Part shown: positions 7,543-9,346 of the stretch, one piece after another | Position numbering within the stretch: the stretch's first letter is position 1 | How the letters are laid out: each line of letters begins with the position of its first letter | DNA from: Pseudomonadota bacterium | GTDB lineage: Bacteria > Myxococcota_A > Bradymonadia > UBA4248 | Assembly (NCBI GenBank): GCA_009786045.1 | Contig: WQTY01000057.1 | Coordinates: 1-9,346 of the forward strand | Direction: 5' to 3' | DNA length: 9,346 nt | Program-made: the position numbers and the translations under genes | The notes under the pieces: generated by a model | What the model was told of the DNA's origin: nothing | Seen by the model: the letters and a program-made list of their open reading frames with translations, nothing else | Database searches by the model: none

Positions 7543-8970
7543 ATGATCAAAATCAGGAATTTTAAAGAAATCCCCTACGACGAACTCGAAGCGCTGAATC
7601 TGGAGGCCAAGTCGGAGATCCAAAATCACGTCCCCGATGATGTTTTGCGCGAAAAATATTTGCGCTACCTGCATGACGAGCACCAGCTCAAAGCCGTCAC
7701 CCTGTGCTTCTCAGATCTTGAGGGTCGCTTCCACATGCTGGACTATGACAAAAAGTACCTCATGAAGTCCTACAACAACCTGACCTTCGATGGATCTTCC
7801 ATCCACGGGTTTGCGCAGCAGAGGGAAAGCGATTTGCGCCTCGAAATCGACTGGGGAAGCTTTCGCTGGCTTCCCAGCGATATCTTTGGCCCTGGCAAGG
7901 TCATGGTTTTTGGGTTGGTGCAGGACGGCAACGGCCTGGCACACACAGGCGATACCCGAAGCCTCCTGAAGTACTACTCCCGGGCAATGGTCGACAAGGG
8001 ATACGAAGCACGCATCGCTTTCGAGGTCGAGGGTTTCCTGTTCAAGGGCACGGATGCCGAGCAACGCTTTCAGGCAGATCGCGGGTTTGAGTATGTTTCC
8101 GATGGCGGATACTTCCATACCCTGCCCAACACGCCGCTCAAGCTCTTCATCGACCACTTCGCCGAAGCGCAGCGCGCACTTGGCTTCGAAAACGAGAAAG
8201 ATCACCCCGAAGTTGCCCCCTCTCAATTTGAGCTCAACTACCGCAGTACTGAGGCCCTGGTGGGATGCGATCAGGTTCAGCTCTACAAGCTTCTGGCACG
8301 GCAAATTGCCGCCATGAACGGCCTGACTGCCTCCTTCCTGCCAAAACCCGTCACGAAGGTTAACGGTTCGGGAATGCACGCCAACATGTCAGTCATGAAA
8401 GACGGCAGAAACCTGATGTATGATGCCAATGGCCCCTGTCTGCTGTCAGAATTTGGCTGGAACGTCGTTGATAAGCTGCTTTATCACGCCCGCGATTTCT
8501 GCCTCATCGCCAACAGCTCGGTTAACAGCTACCGCCGCCTCGACCCCAGCTTCGAAGCACCCAACGCCATTCGCGTCGCCTCCAACGATCGCACCGCCAT
8601 CATTCGTCTCCCCAAGGGGAACGAAAAAACCTCGCGCCTCGAACTGCGCAGCGTAGCCCCCGATGCCAATCCTTACCTCCTCGTCTACACCATGCTGCGG
8701 ATAGCGATGGAGGATTTCCCCAAAATATCTCCCGAAGCACGGCACTGCGACGCCAACCGTCTGCCCGAAAATATCTACGACGCCATAAATGACTTTGCAT
8801 GCTCCGAATCCATGCTCACCCTCCTTGGGGCCGACCTGCATGCCAAGTTCCTCTCGCTCAAATGCGCCATCGCCAATCGCTCTCCCAAAATGCTTGGAAC
8901 TCGCATCAAGCGCGGCGAAATCGTCTTCCACCACGAGGTCACCAATCAGTTTTTATGGACGGATTTCTAG
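7543..8970 (+). CDS. Glutamine synthetase family protein
   Basis: This 475-residue protein belongs to the glutamine synthetase superfamily, ATP-dependent ligases joining ammonia or an amine to the gamma-carboxyl of glutamate in the cytoplasm. The N-terminal half carries FDGSSIHGF (D83-S86). The catalytic part has E161 and E163 (EVEGFLF), HPEVAPSQFE with H221, E223 and E230, NGSGMH with H279, NSYRRLDPSFEAPN with R331-R332, NDRTAIIRLP with R350, and LELRSVAPDANPYL with E367 and R369. These match the metal, ATP and glutamate ligands of type I enzymes. Oddities: the canonical HxH after GSGM is H279-A-N281, and there is no NLYDLP-type adenylylation site, the C-terminus ending FLWTDF. It may be a true glutamine synthetase of a divergent clade or a gamma-glutamyl-amine synthetase such as PuuA. 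The ATG at 7543 is chosen because the frame upstream of it (from 7462) runs through the hairpin repeat. It is the only gene between two structured spacers. Confidence 0.88.
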   Translation: MIKIRNFKEIPYDELEALNLEAKSEIQNHVPDDVLREKYLRYLHDEHQLKAVTLCFSDLEGRFHMLDYDKKYLMKSYNNLTFDGSSIHGFAQQRESDLRLEIDWGSFRWLPSDIFGPGKVMVFGLVQDGNGLAHTGDTRSLLKYYSRAMVDKGYEARIAFEVEGFLFKGTDAEQRFQADRGFEYVSDGGYFHTLPNTPLKLFIDHFAEAQRALGFENEKDHPEVAPSQFELNYRSTEALVGCDQVQLYKLLARQIAAMNGLTASFLPKPVTKVNGSGMHANMSVMKDGRNLMYDANGPCLLSEFGWNVVDKLLYHARDFCLIANSSVNSYRRLDPSFEAPNAIRVASNDRTAIIRLPKGNEKTSRLELRSVAPDANPYLLVYTMLRIAMEDFPKISPEARHCDANRLPENIYDAINDFACSESMLTLLGADLHAKFLSLKCAIANRSPKMLGTRIKRGEIVFHHEVTNQFLWTDF

Positions 8971-8979
8971 GTTCGAAAG

Positions 8980-9037
8980 GATTCGCGCCATCGGATAGGA
9001 TGGCGCAAAGTGTGCCTCACACTACGAATCTCTATCC
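8980..9037. other. Predicted three-way-junction structure with possible pseudoknot
   Basis: In the spacer after the glutamine-synthetase-like gene nearly every base fits one fold. An outer stem pairs GATTC (8980-8984) with GAATC (9026-9030). It encloses hairpin 1, GCGCCATC (8985-8992) with GATGGCGC (8999-9006), a perfect eight-pair stem, and hairpin 2, AGTGTG (9009-9014), loop CCT, CACACT (9018-9023). The entire six-base loop of hairpin 1, GGATAG (8993-8998), is complementary to CTATCC (9032-9037) just outside the outer stem. It does not match a riboswitch class I know. It could be the 3' end of the upstream mRNA, a leader of the next gene, or a DNA-level regulator site. There is no T-run, so a standard terminator is unlikely. 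Confidence 0.5.
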
Positions 9038-9077
9038 AAAACCCGCACAACTTTCCGACAGATAATAAGTGACTCCC

Positions 9078-9346
9078 ATGGCAAACGATCCTTCCCGTTC
9101 TCGTCATTCGCACGACAATGCTTACGATGACGGGTATGAACAATCTTACGGCAAAGATGATCTGCATGACCCGCGTGCGCAGCAATGCAAGTGCGATACG
9201 GACGAGTTGGAGCGGGAGTACAGGAAATCCCAATTGCTGGATGAATTTCAGCAGGAGCGCGATCTCATCATCGTCTCCATACAGTCTGCCCTGAAAACGA
9301 ACCAATACGGAGATGCCTACGCACTCGTTGAACGTTATCGTACCGT
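9078..9346 (+). CDS. Unknown charged protein, N-terminal part, cut by the window edge
   Basis: The frame is open from the ATG at 9078 to the end of the window, giving 89 residues. I do not recognise it. The first 35 or so residues are hydrophilic and probably disordered (Asp-, Tyr-, His- and Ser-rich, starting MANDPSRSRHSHDN). A CKC pair follows at about 38-40, and then a strongly charged helical stretch (DELEREYRKSQLLDEFQQER) leading into IIVSIQSALKTNQYGDAYALVERYR, which looks like the start of a helical repeat. No signal peptide or membrane segment is seen in this part. The ribosome binding site is weak at best, and a GATAAT at 9061-9066 could be a -10 box but lacks a good -35 partner. The full reading frame beyond the edge is needed to confirm the gene. 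Confidence 0.6.
   Translation, partial: MANDPSRSRHSHDNAYDDGYEQSYGKDDLHDPRAQQCKCDTDELEREYRKSQLLDEFQQERDLIIVSIQSALKTNQYGDAYALVERYRT

Overview
The window reads as ordinary chromosomal DNA of a Gram-negative bacterium. It is fairly GC-rich, with C or G common at third codon positions. The best lineage clue is a long PlsB-type glycerol-3-phosphate acyltransferase, a family mainly found in Proteobacteria and relatives. Together with the style of the glutamine-synthetase-like protein this hints at a deltaproteobacterial or myxobacterial-type lineage, but that is a guess from memory of the families and was not tested. All six genes lie on the + strand.

Layout: (1) 1-270 has no gene I can support. 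It holds two short repeat-like hairpins and, at its end, a strong ribosome binding site. (2) 271-3021 encodes two subunits of a molybdenum hydroxylase of the xanthine dehydrogenase family: the molybdopterin-binding large subunit, then the [2Fe-2S] small subunit. No FAD subunit lies between or after them. (3) 3043-5820 encodes PlsB, with all four acyltransferase motifs. (4) 5828-7402 follows 7 bases later and encodes an unrecognised, Cys- and Trp-rich, probably helical protein with a single C-terminal membrane helix, so probably tail-anchored. (5) 7403-7542 is intergenic and carries a compact set of hairpins, some mutually exclusive, that share sequence with the repeat at 61-96. (6) 7543-8970 encodes a glutamine-synthetase family enzyme of 475 residues with most catalytic residues but an atypical His-to-Asn change and no recognisable adenylylation site. 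(7) 8971-9077 is intergenic and folds on paper into a three-way junction whose first hairpin loop is fully complementary to a downstream hexamer, a possible pseudoknot. (8) 9078 to the window end is the start of an unknown charged protein that runs off the edge.

The first four genes are close enough (33, 21 and 7 bases apart) to be one transcript, but hydroxylase and phospholipid synthesis have no obvious shared pathway. The tight 7-base link makes the unknown membrane-anchored protein a possible partner of PlsB, which also acts at the inner membrane. The glutamine-synthetase-like gene sits in its own unit behind the structured spacer. I see no CRISPR array, transposase, phage gene, tRNA or rRNA. 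Nothing here is clearly a new multi-gene system. The most interesting items are the folded spacer at 8980-9037, the tail-anchored protein behind plsB, and the alternative hairpins ahead of the glutamine-synthetase-like gene.
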